Shown here piece by piece: positions 38,313 through 46,709 of a stretch of 64,000 nt of DNA. Each line of letters begins with the position of its first letter. The stretch's first letter is position 1. The translations under genes were made by a program, and so were the position numbers. The notes beneath the pieces were generated by a model. It did not search any database, was not told where the DNA came from, and worked only from the letters and a program-made list of their open reading frames with translations. Source of the stretch: Caulobacter sp. (GTDB taxonomy: Bacteria; Pseudomonadota; Alphaproteobacteria; Caulobacterales; Caulobacteraceae); NCBI RefSeq assembly GCF_017744445.1, contig NZ_JAGIBH010000011.1:1-64000 (forward strand). The letters are read 5' to 3'.

Positions 38313-38555
38313 TCAGGGCTTCCCGACCGCCGCGCCGGCCGCCGCCGTCATCAGCTTGCGGAACTGTTCCTGCGCGCCCGTGCCGAACGCCATCCAGTTC
38401 TTCATCAGCTCCTCGGGCGCCAGCATGGCCATGTTGGCGTCCATGCGGTTCTGCATCTCTTTCACCAGATGCTCGTTCAAGGCGCTGACATCGGGGAGGC
38501 CTAGAAAGGCCCGCGCCTCGACGGGCGTGCAGTCGATCTCGATGGTCATTTTCAT
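38313..38555 (-). CDS. Small conserved protein (DUF6489-like)
   Basis: An 80-residue protein: beta start [45 protein letters not shown]-type sequence with a helical middle and an alanine-rich C-terminal tail ([13 protein letters not shown]). No signal peptide or membrane helix. It resembles the small DUF6489 family found beside mnmE in alphaproteobacteria, recalled rather than searched. It has ATG at 38553-38555 and ends four bases before mnmE, so the two are probably co-transcribed. Function is unknown. Confidence 0.7.
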   Translation of the reverse strand: MKMTIEIDCTPVEARAFLGLPDVSALNEHLVKEMQNRMDANMAMLAPEELMKNWMAFGTGAQEQFRKLMTAAAGAAVGKP

Positions 38556-38669
38556 CGGGGAAGTTCCCTTCGGTCAGGGCACGATATTGTTATGGGCCAA
38601 GGCCCGTCGGCGCAGGTTAGAGCGCTTTGGTCCAAAGTCACATTGGTCACGGAAGAGACGGAGTTCCCG

Positions 38670-39365
38670 ATGAGCGAGACCCTCACGATCACCACGCCGG
38701 ATGGCGACTTCTCGGCCTATGTGGCGCGTCCGCAAGCAGACAGTGCTCCGGCCATCGTCGTGATCCAGGAGATCTTCGGCGTCAACAAGGTGATGCGCGA
38801 TATCTGCGACGGCCTGGCCGCCCAGGGCTATGTCGCCATCTGCCCCGACCTCTTCTGGCGGATCGAGCCGGGCATCGACATCACCGACCAGTCCGAGGCC
38901 GAGTGGAAGCGCGCCTTCGAGCTGTTCAATCTGTTCGACGTGGACGCGGGTGTCTCGGACATCGGCGCGACGGTCGCCGCGGCCCGCAAGCTGGCCGGCG
39001 TCAACGGCAAGATCGGGGCGGTCGGCTATTGCCTGGGCGGCCTGCTGGCCTTCCTGACCGCGACCCGCACCGACGTCGACGCCTCGGTCTCGTACTACGG
39101 TGTCGGCATCGAGAAGTATGTCGGCGAGGCCGAGAAGCTGGAACGGCCGCTGCTGATGCACATCGCCGAGAAGGATCAGTTCGTCCCGCCAGAAGCCCAG
39201 CAAGTCATCCTCAACGCCCTGAAGGATCACCCGCAGATCGAGATCCATACCTATGCCGACCGCGACCACGCCTTCGCGCGCGAGGGCGGCGCGCACTATG
39301 ACGCCGGCGATGCGGCCAAGGCCAACGGCCGCAGCCTGACCTTCTTCCAGAAGGCGCTCGCGTGA
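38670..39365 (+). CDS. Dienelactone hydrolase family protein
   Basis: A 231-residue alpha/beta hydrolase. The nucleophile is a cysteine, in GAVGYCLGGLLAF; the acid is in AEKDQFVPPE and the histidine in YADRDHAFAREGG. The QEIFGVN segment with its conserved glutamate near residue 37 is diagnostic. These enzymes open lactones, often carboxymethylenebutenolide; the natural substrate here is unknown. ATG 38670 follows GGAAGAGACGGAG. Its TGA overlaps the start of the quinone oxidoreductase gene. Confidence 0.88.
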   Translation: MSETLTITTPDGDFSAYVARPQADSAPAIVVIQEIFGVNKVMRDICDGLAAQGYVAICPDLFWRIEPGIDITDQSEAEWKRAFELFNLFDVDAGVSDIGATVAAARKLAGVNGKIGAVGYCLGGLLAFLTATRTDVDASVSYYGVGIEKYVGEAEKLERPLLMHIAEKDQFVPPEAQQVILNALKDHPQIEIHTYADRDHAFAREGGAHYDAGDAAKANGRSLTFFQKALA

Positions 39366-40330
39366 TGCTGGCGATCCAGTTCGCACGCACCGGCGGCCCC
39401 GAGGTGCTCGAGGCTGTCCAGGTCGAAGTCCCCTCCCCGGCGGCCGGCCAGATCCTGATCCGCCACCAGGCGGTTGGGCTGAACTACATCGACACCTATC
39501 ATCGCTCGGGCCTCTATCCCTTGAAGCTCCCCTCCGGGATCGGGCTCGAGGCGGCCGGCGTGGTCGAGGCGATCGGCGACGGCGTCACCCGATTCCAGGT
39601 CGGCGACCGCGTCGCCTATAACGGGACCATGGGCGCCTACGCCGAGGCCGCCGTCGTTCCGGCCGAGCGCACGGTGAGGGTTCCCGACGGCGTCAGCCTG
39701 GAGACCGCCGCCGCCGTGCTGCTCAAGGGCATGACCGCCGAGTTCCTGGTCCGTCGGTGTTTCCACGTGAAACCTGGCGACCTCGTTCTGGTCCACGCGG
39801 CCGCCGGCGGCGTCGGCCAGATCCTGGTGCAGTGGTGCAAGGCCCTGGGCGCGACCGTGATCGCCACGGCCGGCGGCGAGGCAAAGCTGGCCCTCGCTCG
39901 CAGCCTCGGCGCGGACCATGTCATCGACTATGGCCAAGAGGATGTCGTCGCTCGCGTCGGCGAGATCACCGGCGGCAAGGGCGTGGCGGTCGTCTACGAT
40001 GGCGTCGGCAAGGACACCTGGGACGCCAGCTTCAAGAGCCTGGCCAAGCGCGGGGTGCTGGTCACCTTCGGCAACGCCTCGGGTCCGGTCCCACCGTTCG
40101 CGCCACTGGAGCTGTCGGCCAAGTCGGCCTTCGTCACCCGCCCTCGCCTGTTCGACTACATCGCCACGACCGAGGAACTGGACGAAAGCGCCGAGGCTCT
40201 GTTCGGCGTCCTGGCCTCCGGCGCGGTGAAGATCGACATCGGCCAGACCTTTCCCCTGGCCGAGGCCCGAGCCGCGCACGAAGCCTTGGAGGGTCGGAAG
40301 ACGACTGGGGCTACCCTGCTCATTCCGTAA
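39365..40330 (+). CDS. NADPH:quinone oxidoreductase (zinc-free MDR family)
   Basis: A 321-residue medium-chain dehydrogenase/reductase. The GHE-like region lacks the catalytic zinc cysteine (SGIGLEAAGVVEAIG), as in quinone oxidoreductases. The NADPH motif is VHAAAGGVGQILVQWCKALGA; NYIDTYHRSGLYP near the start is typical of QOR. Overlap with the upstream stop (TGATG) suggests coupled translation with the hydrolase. A degenerate parS-like site falls inside at 39759-39774. The physiological substrate is not known. Confidence 0.9.
   Translation: MLAIQFARTGGPEVLEAVQVEVPSPAAGQILIRHQAVGLNYIDTYHRSGLYPLKLPSGIGLEAAGVVEAIGDGVTRFQVGDRVAYNGTMGAYAEAAVVPAERTVRVPDGVSLETAAAVLLKGMTAEFLVRRCFHVKPGDLVLVHAAAGGVGQILVQWCKALGATVIATAGGEAKLALARSLGADHVIDYGQEDVVARVGEITGGKGVAVVYDGVGKDTWDASFKSLAKRGVLVTFGNASGPVPPFAPLELSAKSAFVTRPRLFDYIATTEELDESAEALFGVLASGAVKIDIGQTFPLAEARAAHEALEGRKTTGATLLIP
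39759..39774. promoter_or_regulatory. Degenerate parS-like site
   Basis: GTTTCCACGTGAAACC has a perfect right half (GTGAAAC) and a shifted left half (one extra T). About 13 of 16 positions fit parS. It lies within the quinone oxidoreductase coding region and may be weak or non-functional. Confidence 0.45.
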
Positions 40331-40337
40331 GCCAGAT

Positions 40338-40451
40338 GCTCCCCCGCGATGCGGGGGAGCTGTCACGAAGTGACTGAGGGGGCGAACTGGACGTATGCCG
40401 CGTTAGCCCCCTCCGGCCCTACGGGCCACCTCCCCCGCATCGCGGGGGAGG
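40338..40451. repeat. Intergenic inverted repeat, family D, copy 2
   Basis: Terminal hairpins GCTCCCCCGCGATGCGGGGGAGC (40338-40360) and CCTCCCCCGCATCGCGGGGGAGG (40429-40451) are inverted copies of each other. Between them are smaller hairpins including TCACGAAGTGA and GGCCCTACGGGCC. It lies between convergent genes. Confidence 0.85.
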
Positions 40452-40471
40452 ATCTACTCAGTACGACCAAA

Positions 40472-40504
40472 CAAAAAAGGCCCCGGGTAGAACCGGGCCT
40501 TTCT
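40472..40504 (-). terminator. Rho-independent terminator of rho
   Basis: On the minus strand AAAGGCCCGG and CCGGGGCCTTTTTT pair around a short loop, ending in a T-run. It begins 26 bases after the rho stop codon. The structure also has A-rich sequence on the other side, so it could act in both directions. Confidence 0.88.
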
Positions 40505-40530
40505 CGTATCGGCAGTGAGTCTGGTCGGAC

Positions 40531-41961
40531 TCAGGTGTTCATCGACTGGAAGAAGTCGCCGTTGGTCTTCGACTGACGCAGCTTGTCCAGCAGGAACTCG
40601 ATCGCGTCCGACGCGCCCATCGGGTTGAGGATCCGACGCAGGACGTAGGTCTTCGTCAGCTGGTCGCGCGGCGTGATGAGCTCTTCCTTGCGGGTGCCGG
40701 ACTTGAGCACGTCGATGGCCGGGAAGATGCGCTTGTCGGCCACCTTGCGGTCCAGGACGATTTCCGAGTTACCGGTGCCCTTGAACTCTTCGAAGATGAC
40801 TTCGTCCATGCGGCTGCCGGTGTCGATCAGGGCCGTGGCGATGATCGAGAGCGAGCCACCCTCCTCGACGTTACGCGCCGCGCCGAAGAAGCGCTTGGGA
40901 CGCTGCAGGGCGTTGGCGTCGACACCGCCGGTCAGCACCTTGCCCGACGACGGGACGGTGGTGTTGTAGGCCCGGCCCAGACGCGTGACCGAGTCCAGCA
41001 GGATGACGACGTCGCGCTTGTGCTCGACCAGGCGCTTGGCCTTTTCGATGACCATCTCGGCCACCTGGACGTGACGGGTCGCCGGCTCGTCGAAGGTCGA
41101 GGCGATCACCTCGCCCTTCACCGTGCGCTGCATGTCGGTGACTTCTTCCGGGCGCTCGTCGATCAGCAGGACGATCAGGTAGCACTCGGGGTGGTTGGTC
41201 TCGATCGACTTGGCGATGTTCTGCAGCATCACCGTCTTACCCACGCGCGGCGGGGCGACAATCAGGCAGCGCTGGCCCTTGCCGAGCGGGGCGACAATGT
41301 CGATGACGCGGCCCGAACGATCCTTGATGGTCGGATCGGGCAGTTCCATGTGCAGGCGCTCTTCGGGATAGAGCGGCGTCAGGTTGTCGAAGTGCACCTT
41401 GTGGCGCACGTTCTCGGGACTCTCGAAATTGATCTTCGAGACGTTGGTCAGGGCGAAATAGCGCTCACCTTCGCGCGGCGAGCGGATCGCGCCGTCGACG
41501 CTGTCGCCGGTACGCAGGCCATACTTCCGGATCTGCGACGGCGAGACATAGATGTCGTCCGGGCCCGGCAGGTAGTTGGCTTCCGGCGAGCGCAGGAAGC
41601 CGAAGCCGTCCTGCAGCACTTCCATGGTGCCCGAACCCGAGATCTCCACGCCTTCTTCGGCGAGGGTCTTCAGGATCGCGAACATCATGTCCTGCTTGCG
41701 CATGGAGTTGGCGTTCTCGACCTCGAAGGTCTCGGCGAACGCCAGCAGGTCGGCCGGGGATTTCTCCTTCAGCTCCTGCAGGGACATGGACTTCAGGCCC
41801 AGGGCCGCGACGGCTTCGGCGATGCCCGAACCGTCGTCCTCGCCCTCGCCTTCCGCTTCAGCGGCGGCTTCGGTCGAAGCTTCAGCGGTCGTATCGATGA
41901 CGACCTCTTCGGTGGTCGCTTCTTCGGCGGCCGGAATTTCGTTTTCGGTTTCTTCGGTCAT
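40531..41961 (-). CDS. rho: Transcription termination factor Rho
   Basis: A 476-residue hexameric RNA helicase. The N-terminal 60 residues are an acidic, disordered extension (rich in Glu and Ala); next comes the Rho N-terminal helix region [20 protein letters not shown], the RNA-binding cold-shock-like domain with [32 protein letters not shown], and the ATPase with the P-loop [15 protein letters not shown], Walker [12 protein letters not shown] and the Q- and R-loop regions. ATG 41959-41961 is preferred to a start four codons earlier. A 258-base leader/intergenic region precedes it. Confidence 0.97.
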   Translation of the reverse strand: MTEETENEIPAAEEATTEEVVIDTTAEASTEAAAEAEGEGEDDGSGIAEAVAALGLKSMSLQELKEKSPADLLAFAETFEVENANSMRKQDMMFAILKTLAEEGVEISGSGTMEVLQDGFGFLRSPEANYLPGPDDIYVSPSQIRKYGLRTGDSVDGAIRSPREGERYFALTNVSKINFESPENVRHKVHFDNLTPLYPEERLHMELPDPTIKDRSGRVIDIVAPLGKGQRCLIVAPPRVGKTVMLQNIAKSIETNHPECYLIVLLIDERPEEVTDMQRTVKGEVIASTFDEPATRHVQVAEMVIEKAKRLVEHKRDVVILLDSVTRLGRAYNTTVPSSGKVLTGGVDANALQRPKRFFGAARNVEEGGSLSIIATALIDTGSRMDEVIFEEFKGTGNSEIVLDRKVADKRIFPAIDVLKSGTRKEELITPRDQLTKTYVLRRILNPMGASDAIEFLLDKLRQSKTNGDFFQSMNT

Positions 41962-42219
41962 GACAAGACTCAAGAGAGGGCTGGGCCTCCAGGACGGAGT
42001 CCGGCCGGTAGAACTTTATGGGTCATGCCGGCCGATCGGTCGGATGGCCAGCATGCGCGTCGATTGACGATGACGCGGGTCGTTCGGGGGACGGACCTTG
42101 GAGCGGATCGCTCGCGGGGCGCGCCAGGACGGGCGCCAGTCCGTGAAGAGAAATTCGCTGTGAGCGAACTTTCTCGATGCAAACCACGCGGCGGGCGGCC
42201 GGTCAAGCCGCCGACCGGA
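41962..42219. other. Intergenic region upstream of rho
   Basis: Between the rho start and hemJ end there is no gene. The minus strand offers a possible leader of over 100 bases; a TTGACCGG sequence near 42190-42205 may be part of a rho promoter, with no convincing -10 element found. Autoregulation of rho through its leader is usual in bacteria but cannot be shown here. Confidence 0.4.
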
Positions 42220-42687
42220 TCAGTGGTTCAGGAACTTGGTCGTCACCGACAGCACGATGACGATCGCCAGCACGAACGGGATCTCGTTCGTCGCCCGCCA
42301 GAACTTCTCCGAGCGGGTGTTCTCGCCACGCTCGAACTTCTTGCGCGAAGCCGACAGAAAGCCGTGCCAGCCATAAAGGCCAAACAGGCAGACCAGCTTG
42401 GACACCATCCAGGGCTGGGCCAGGAACCCCCAGCCGCGGATGGCGCCGTCAGCCATGATCAGGCACAGGCCGAACACGAAGGTCGCGATCGAGGCGGGGT
42501 TGATGATCCCGCGCAGCAGCCGGCGCTCCATGACCTTGAAGGTCTCGTCCATCTCCGAGCCGGGCGCGGCGCCCGTGTGATAGACGAACAGGCGCGGCAG
42601 GTAGAGCAGGCCCGCCATGAAGGCGATGACCGACAGGATGTGCAGGCCCCGAAACAGGTTGAAGTGGGCCACCAGGAAATCGGTCAC
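42220..42687 (-). CDS. hemJ: Protoporphyrinogen IX oxidase HemJ
   Basis: A 155-residue membrane protein with four predicted transmembrane helices. It oxidises protoporphyrinogen IX in haem synthesis. The conserved N-terminal LFRGLHILSVIAFMAGLLYLPRLFVYH contains the two histidines needed for haem-dependent activity, and the YGWHGFLSASRKKF region is typical. The GTG at 42685-42687 overlaps the hemH stop by four bases (GTGA). Both enzymes act in adjacent pathway steps. Confidence 0.9.
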   Translation of the reverse strand: MTDFLVAHFNLFRGLHILSVIAFMAGLLYLPRLFVYHTGAAPGSEMDETFKVMERRLLRGIINPASIATFVFGLCLIMADGAIRGWGFLAQPWMVSKLVCLFGLYGWHGFLSASRKKFERGENTRSEKFWRATNEIPFVLAIVIVLSVTTKFLNH

Positions 42688-43712
42688 GCCGAAGCCTCCG
42701 CGTTGCAGGGACAGTTTTCGGGCCCGCGCCACGCGCCGCCGGGAATGACCCCGCCAGCGTCCAGGGCCTTGCCAACCATGGCGGCCAGGCCGCCGATGAA
42801 CTCAGGCGCGACGCCCAACGCCGGCACGCGGATATAGGGGGCGACCCCTTCCCCTTCGGCCAGCTCGGCGTATTCGTGGTCCAGCTCGACCAGGGTCTCG
42901 ACGTGCTCGGAGACGAAGGCGATCGGGGTGACGATCACGCCCTTACCGTCGGCGCCCGCGCGGCGGATTTCGTCGTCGGTCGAGGGGCCGATCCATTTCA
43001 GCGGCCCGACCCGGCTCTGGTAGCAGACGACCCAGTCCAGATCCGCCGGCAGCTTGGCCGCCACCGCGGCGGCCGTGGCCTCGACCTGTTTCTGGTAGGG
43101 ATCACCGGCCAGAATGACCTTCTCCGGAAGGCCGTGGGCCGAGAACAGCAGCCGTACGCTCGCTGGCGAACCAGCCTTCTCCCAGGTCTCGCGGATCAGT
43201 CGGGCGTGCGCCTCAACCAGGCCCGCCTCGTCCGGATAGCAGCACACCGTCGTCTGGCGGCCCGGACCCTTGTAGGCCGAGCGCCAAGCCTTCAACGACG
43301 AGGCCGTCGTGGTCAGCGAATATTGCGGATAGAGCGGCAGCAGCACGATCTCGTCCGGCGCGAACGCACTGACCTTCTTGGCGGTCTCGCCGGTCAGCGG
43401 GTTCCAGTAGCGCATGGCGATGAAGCACTTGGCTTCAACGTCCGGCAGCGTCTTGGCCAGCTCGGCTTCCAGAGCCCTCGCCTGCTTCTCGGTTTCCGGC
43501 AGCAGCGGCGAGCCGCCGCCCATGATCGCGTAGTTGGCCTTGGCGGTCTTTTCGCGGGTCGTGGCGATCAGGGCCGCGATCGGATAGCGGATGATCGCCG
43601 GCGCGCCGATGATCGAGCCATCCCTAAACAGGTTGAACAGGAACGGTCGCACCGCGCGCGGACCATCGGGCCCGCCCAGATTGAACAGGACGACGGCGAG
43701 CTTCTTGGCCAC
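42684..43712 (-). CDS. hemH: Ferrochelatase
   Basis: A 342-residue enzyme that inserts iron into protoporphyrin IX. The start is GTG 43710-43712 (VAKKLAVVLFNLGGPDGP), sharing one base with the hemE stop; the open frame upstream runs inside hemE. The active-site histidine lies in LLFSAHGLPEKVI, the glutamate in AFVSEHVETLVELDHEY, and YQSRVGPLKWIGPST is typical. The C-terminal CPCN could form an iron-sulphur ligand, though only two nearby cysteines are visible. Confidence 0.94.
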   Translation of the reverse strand: MAKKLAVVLFNLGGPDGPRAVRPFLFNLFRDGSIIGAPAIIRYPIAALIATTREKTAKANYAIMGGGSPLLPETEKQARALEAELAKTLPDVEAKCFIAMRYWNPLTGETAKKVSAFAPDEIVLLPLYPQYSLTTTASSLKAWRSAYKGPGRQTTVCCYPDEAGLVEAHARLIRETWEKAGSPASVRLLFSAHGLPEKVILAGDPYQKQVEATAAAVAAKLPADLDWVVCYQSRVGPLKWIGPSTDDEIRRAGADGKGVIVTPIAFVSEHVETLVELDHEYAELAEGEGVAPYIRVPALGVAPEFIGGLAAMVGKALDAGGVIPGGAWRGPENCPCNAEASA

Positions 43713-44767
43713 TAGCCGCCGACCTTCTGACCGGTGACCCGCTCGAGCACCAGCTCGACATTGGCGATCGGCGTGTCGGGCAGGATGCCGTGACCCAGGT
43801 TGAAGATGTAGGGACCCTGGTTCCACTGTTCCAGCATCTGGTCGACGCGGCGCAGCAGCTCATCCCCGCCGGCGCGCAGCAGCAGCGGATCCAGCGCGCC
43901 CTGGATGGTCTTCGATTTCTGGATCGATTGGCCGAGCTTCGCCGAAGCCGAGGTATCCAGCGCCACGCCCTGCACCGGGACCTTGGCCGCATAGTCCTCG
44001 ACCAGCGTGCCGGCCCCACGCGGGAAACCGAGGATCGGAACCGTCACGCCCCGGGCGCGCAGGCCTTCGATGATCCGAATGTGCGGCTGGGTGACCAGGC
44101 GATCAAACAGCGGCTCGGACAGGCCCTCGGCCCAGCTCTCGAACAGCTTCACGGCCTGGGCCCCGGCGTCGACCTGCATGGCCAGGTAGTCGACCGTCGA
44201 GTCGACCAGCACCTGGATCAGGGCGTCCAGCTTCTCGGGGTTCTGGTAGGCATAGGTCCGCGCGCCGCTGCGATCGCTGGAACCGCCTTCGATCATGTAG
44301 GTCGCCACCGTCCACGGCGCGCCGGCGAAGCCGATCAGGGCCTTGGACGGATCGAGCGCCGAACGAACCCGGGTCAGCGTCTCCCCGACGAGCTTGAGGG
44401 CGTTACCCGCCTCACCGGCCTTTTCGGCCATCGACTCGATCGACGGCATCTCGCCCAGCTTCGGGCCTTCGCCGGCCTCGAACCAGACCTTCTGGCCCAG
44501 CGCGCCGGGGATCAGCAGGATGTCGGCGAAGACGATCGAGGCGTCGTACGGAAACCGCCGCATCGGCTGCAGGGTAACTTCGGCCGCCTTCTCGGGATCG
44601 AAGCAGAACGAGATGAAGTCCGGCGCGGTGGCCCGCACCGCCCGGTACTCCGGCAGATACCGTCCCGCCTGACGCATGAACCAGACCGGCGGGTTCGCGT
44701 GCGTCTCTCCGGCCAGGGCCGAAAGGAATTTAACCGTTTGTTGGGACTTTGGGGCCGATGACGTCAT
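43712..44767 (-). CDS. hemE: Uroporphyrinogen decarboxylase
   Basis: A 351-residue enzyme converting uroporphyrinogen III to coproporphyrinogen III. Signatures are PPVWFMRQAGRYLPEYRAVR near the start and IGFAGAPWTVATYMIEGGSS; the conserved aspartate is in YDASIVFADIL. Its ATG at 44765-44767 faces Cori, so its promoter lies inside the origin. In Caulobacter crescentus hemE is the origin-flanking gene and its strong promoter overlaps origin elements, which fits. Confidence 0.97.
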   Translation of the reverse strand: MTSSAPKSQQTVKFLSALAGETHANPPVWFMRQAGRYLPEYRAVRATAPDFISFCFDPEKAAEVTLQPMRRFPYDASIVFADILLIPGALGQKVWFEAGEGPKLGEMPSIESMAEKAGEAGNALKLVGETLTRVRSALDPSKALIGFAGAPWTVATYMIEGGSSDRSGARTYAYQNPEKLDALIQVLVDSTVDYLAMQVDAGAQAVKLFESWAEGLSEPLFDRLVTQPHIRIIEGLRARGVTVPILGFPRGAGTLVEDYAAKVPVQGVALDTSASAKLGQSIQKSKTIQGALDPLLLRAGGDELLRRVDQMLEQWNQGPYIFNLGHGILPDTPIANVELVLERVTGQKVGG

Positions 44768-44836
44768 GACCGGGTTAAAGCCCGGCCCGAGCTTCGGCTC
44801 AAGCCCGTAGGACCCTTAAGACCCTTCCTTCATATC

Positions 44837-44851
44837 TTAATAAGAATTTAA
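44837..44851. promoter_or_regulatory. CtrA box 1 of Cori
   Basis: TTAA TAAGAAT TTAA, perfect nine-base-type CtrA site in the AT-rich side nearest hemE; it may also regulate the hemE promoter. Confidence 0.85.
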
Positions 44852-44959
44852 GAAATGAAAGAGGATGTGACTGGGCAATTGCATAGTGGGGAAAACGCCT
44901 GACGGGCGAGTGACTCCCACACTCCATCCCCCTTTGCCCCCAGGCCTTCCCACATGTGG

Positions 44960-44974
44960 TTAAGGGTCTGTTAA
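44960..44974. promoter_or_regulatory. CtrA box 2 of Cori
   Basis: TTAA GGGTCTG TTAA, perfect spacing of seven bases. Confidence 0.88.
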
Positions 44975-45007
44975 TCATGTGGATGGTCCGGCAGCGCTTT
45001 GAAGACC

Positions 45008-45022
45008 TTAATGAATTCTTAA
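45008..45022. promoter_or_regulatory. CtrA box 3 of Cori
   Basis: TTAA TGAATTC TTAA, perfect spacing; lies 48 bases from box 2 and contains an EcoRI-like GAATTC in the spacer. Confidence 0.88.
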
Positions 45023-45213
45023 CTCGCGATGGCGGGACAAAGACCCCTCACGGGACTCTGTCCGCAGCTTTGGACAGCCGGGATTCACTTGATGGGGGAT
45101 GCGGGGCGAGCCTGGGGATGATACGCGAGCAATGCGACCGTTGATCACAGCGGCGCCGTGTCACGACGTCGAAAGGGCCTTTTGGCGCCCAGGCGTCCCC
45201 AGGGGCGAGGCAA

Positions 45214-46119
45214 GTGGTTAAGCAACCGTTAACGGATGATCCACAGGAGAGTCTGGGCCAGGGGGACGGCGAACGGCTGCCGCCGCGCTTCGCCACCTAC
45301 TTCCATATTCACCTGGTGTCGGACTCCACGGGCGAGACCCTGAACGCCATGGCGCGCGCGGTGTGCGCCCGTTTCACCGATATCCTGCCTATCGAACACA
45401 TCTACGCGTTGGTTCGTTCCACCCGGCAACTTGACCGGGCATTGGAAGAGATCGGCGGCGCGCCGGGTGTCGTCATGCACACCATTGTCGATCCCGGCCT
45501 GCGCGCGGCGCTGGAAGAAGGCTGCCGCAAGCTGGAAATGCCCTGCATCGCGGCGCTGGATCCGGTGATCAGCGCCATGTCGCGCTATCTGGGCGCGCGG
45601 ATCTCGACCCGCGTCGGCGCCCAGCACGCTTTGACCAACGACTATTTCGACCGCATCGAGGCCCTGGATTACGCCATCGCCCACGATGACGGCCAAGGCG
45701 GCCAGGACCTGACCCAGGCCGATGTCATCCTGGTCGGCGTGTCGCGCACCTCCAAGACCCCGACCTGCATCTATCTGGCCCATCGGGGCGTGCGCGCCGC
45801 CAATGTGCCGCTGGTGCCGGGCCGCCCGCCGCCGCCCGAGCTGTTCGAGCTGAAGAACACGCTGATCGTGGGCCTGATCACCTCGCCCGACCGGCTGATC
45901 CAGATCCGCCGCAACCGCCTGCTCTCCCTCAAGGAGAATAGAGAGAGCGACTATGTGGACGGCGACGCCGTGCGCCAGGAGATCATCGCCGCTCGCCGGC
46001 TGTTCGAGCGCATGAACTGGCCGACCATCGACATCACCCGGCGCTCGGTCGAGGAGACGGCGGCGGCGATCATCAATCTCTTGTCCGGTGGTCGCGGCAA
46101 GGTCGAGGTCCTGGGATGA
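45214..46119 (+). CDS. ppsR: Pyruvate, phosphate dikinase/PEP synthase regulatory kinase-phosphatase (DUF299)
   Basis: A 301-residue bifunctional kinase/pyrophosphorylase that switches PEP synthase or PPDK on and off through a threonine. The conserved YFHIHLVSDSTGETLNAMARAV start and the P-loop LVGVSRTSKTPTCIYLA are present, with PLVPGRPPPPELFEL downstream. GTG 45214 is the only start codon upstream of the conserved core in this frame, after an AGGGGCGAGG ribosome binding site; its first codons hold a CtrA box and a DnaA box. It is the first gene rightward of Cori and overlaps maf by four bases. Confidence 0.9.
   Translation: MVKQPLTDDPQESLGQGDGERLPPRFATYFHIHLVSDSTGETLNAMARAVCARFTDILPIEHIYALVRSTRQLDRALEEIGGAPGVVMHTIVDPGLRAALEEGCRKLEMPCIAALDPVISAMSRYLGARISTRVGAQHALTNDYFDRIEALDYAIAHDDGQGGQDLTQADVILVGVSRTSKTPTCIYLAHRGVRAANVPLVPGRPPPPELFELKNTLIVGLITSPDRLIQIRRNRLLSLKENRESDYVDGDAVRQEIIAARRLFERMNWPTIDITRRSVEETAAAIINLLSGGRGKVEVLG
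45218..45232. promoter_or_regulatory. CtrA box 4, overlapping the ppsR start
   Basis: TTAA GCAACCG TTAA lies from codon 2 to codon 7 of the ppsR reading frame and four bases before the DnaA box. Confidence 0.85.
45237..45245. promoter_or_regulatory. DnaA box (G-box type) of Cori
   Basis: TGATCCACA, one base from the E. coli TTATCCACA consensus and the form described as a G-box in Caulobacter. It is within the ppsR coding region. Confidence 0.8.
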
Positions 46120-46709
46120 CCCCTGTAACGCTCGCGTCTAAGAGCTCGGCCCGGCAGATGATCCTGAAGAACGCCGGCGTCGCCTTCGAGGCGGTCAGCC
46201 CTGGCGTGGATGAAGAGGCGGCCAAGGCCGGCCTGCTGGCCGAAGAGATCACGCCCCGCGACATCGCCGACGCGCTGGCCGAGATGAAGGCGGTCAAGGT
46301 CTCGACCAAGCGCCCCGGCCTGGTGATCGGCGCCGACCAGACCCTCGATCTCAAGGGCAAGCTGTTCGACAAGGCTAATTCACTGGAAGAGGCCCGCGAT
46401 CATCTGCTCGAATTACGCGGCCAGACCCACAAGCTGCACTCGGCCGTGGTCGTGGCCCGCGACGGCCAGCCGATCTGGCGGATCGTCGAGAGCGCCAAGC
46501 TGTCGGTGCGCCCGTTCAGCGAGGCCTGGCTCGACCAGTATATAGAGCGACGCGGCGAGGCCCTGCTGTGGTCGGTCGGCTGCTACGAGCTTGAGAGCGA
46601 AGGCGTGCAGCTGTTCGACGCGGTCGACGGCGACTATTTCACCATCCTGGGCCTGCCGCTGATCGGCCTGCTCGACTTCCTGCGCCTTCACGGAGCTCTG
46701 GCCGCATGA
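46116..46709 (+). CDS. maf: Maf-family nucleoside triphosphate pyrophosphatase
   Basis: A 197-residue house-cleaning nucleotide hydrolase. The start [19 protein letters not shown] is the Maf phosphate loop, with [16 protein letters not shown] and the later [28 protein letters not shown]. The E. coli YceF/YhdE groups act on modified pyrimidine triphosphates; the subgroup here is not assigned. It overlaps ppsR by four bases and aroE by four bases (ATGA at both joints), making a tightly coupled operon. Confidence 0.9.
   Translation: MTPVTLASKSSARQMILKNAGVAFEAVSPGVDEEAAKAGLLAEEITPRDIADALAEMKAVKVSTKRPGLVIGADQTLDLKGKLFDKANSLEEARDHLLELRGQTHKLHSAVVVARDGQPIWRIVESAKLSVRPFSEAWLDQYIERRGEALLWSVGCYELESEGVQLFDAVDGDYFTILGLPLIGLLDFLRLHGALAA

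Larger units (their letters stand above)
44768..45245. other. Chromosomal origin of replication, Cori
   Basis: The 446-base gap between hemE and the divergent ppsR gene, extending slightly into ppsR, has the hallmarks of Caulobacter Cori. It has an AT-rich segment beside hemE (44828-44865), four perfect TTAA-N7-TTAA CtrA boxes, one half box at 44816-44819, a TGATCCACA DnaA box at 45237-45245, candidate weak TCCCCA/TGGGGA boxes at 44887, 45113 and 45196, and GANTC methylation sites at 44912, 45054 and 45082. Gene order hemE-Cori-ppsR matches Caulobacter crescentus. Position and content make the assignment very probable; initiation itself is not shown. Confidence 0.92.

Noticed and set aside
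44774-44789. TTAA at 44775 as an additional CtrA box
   Set aside because: No second TTAA at the seven-base spacing.
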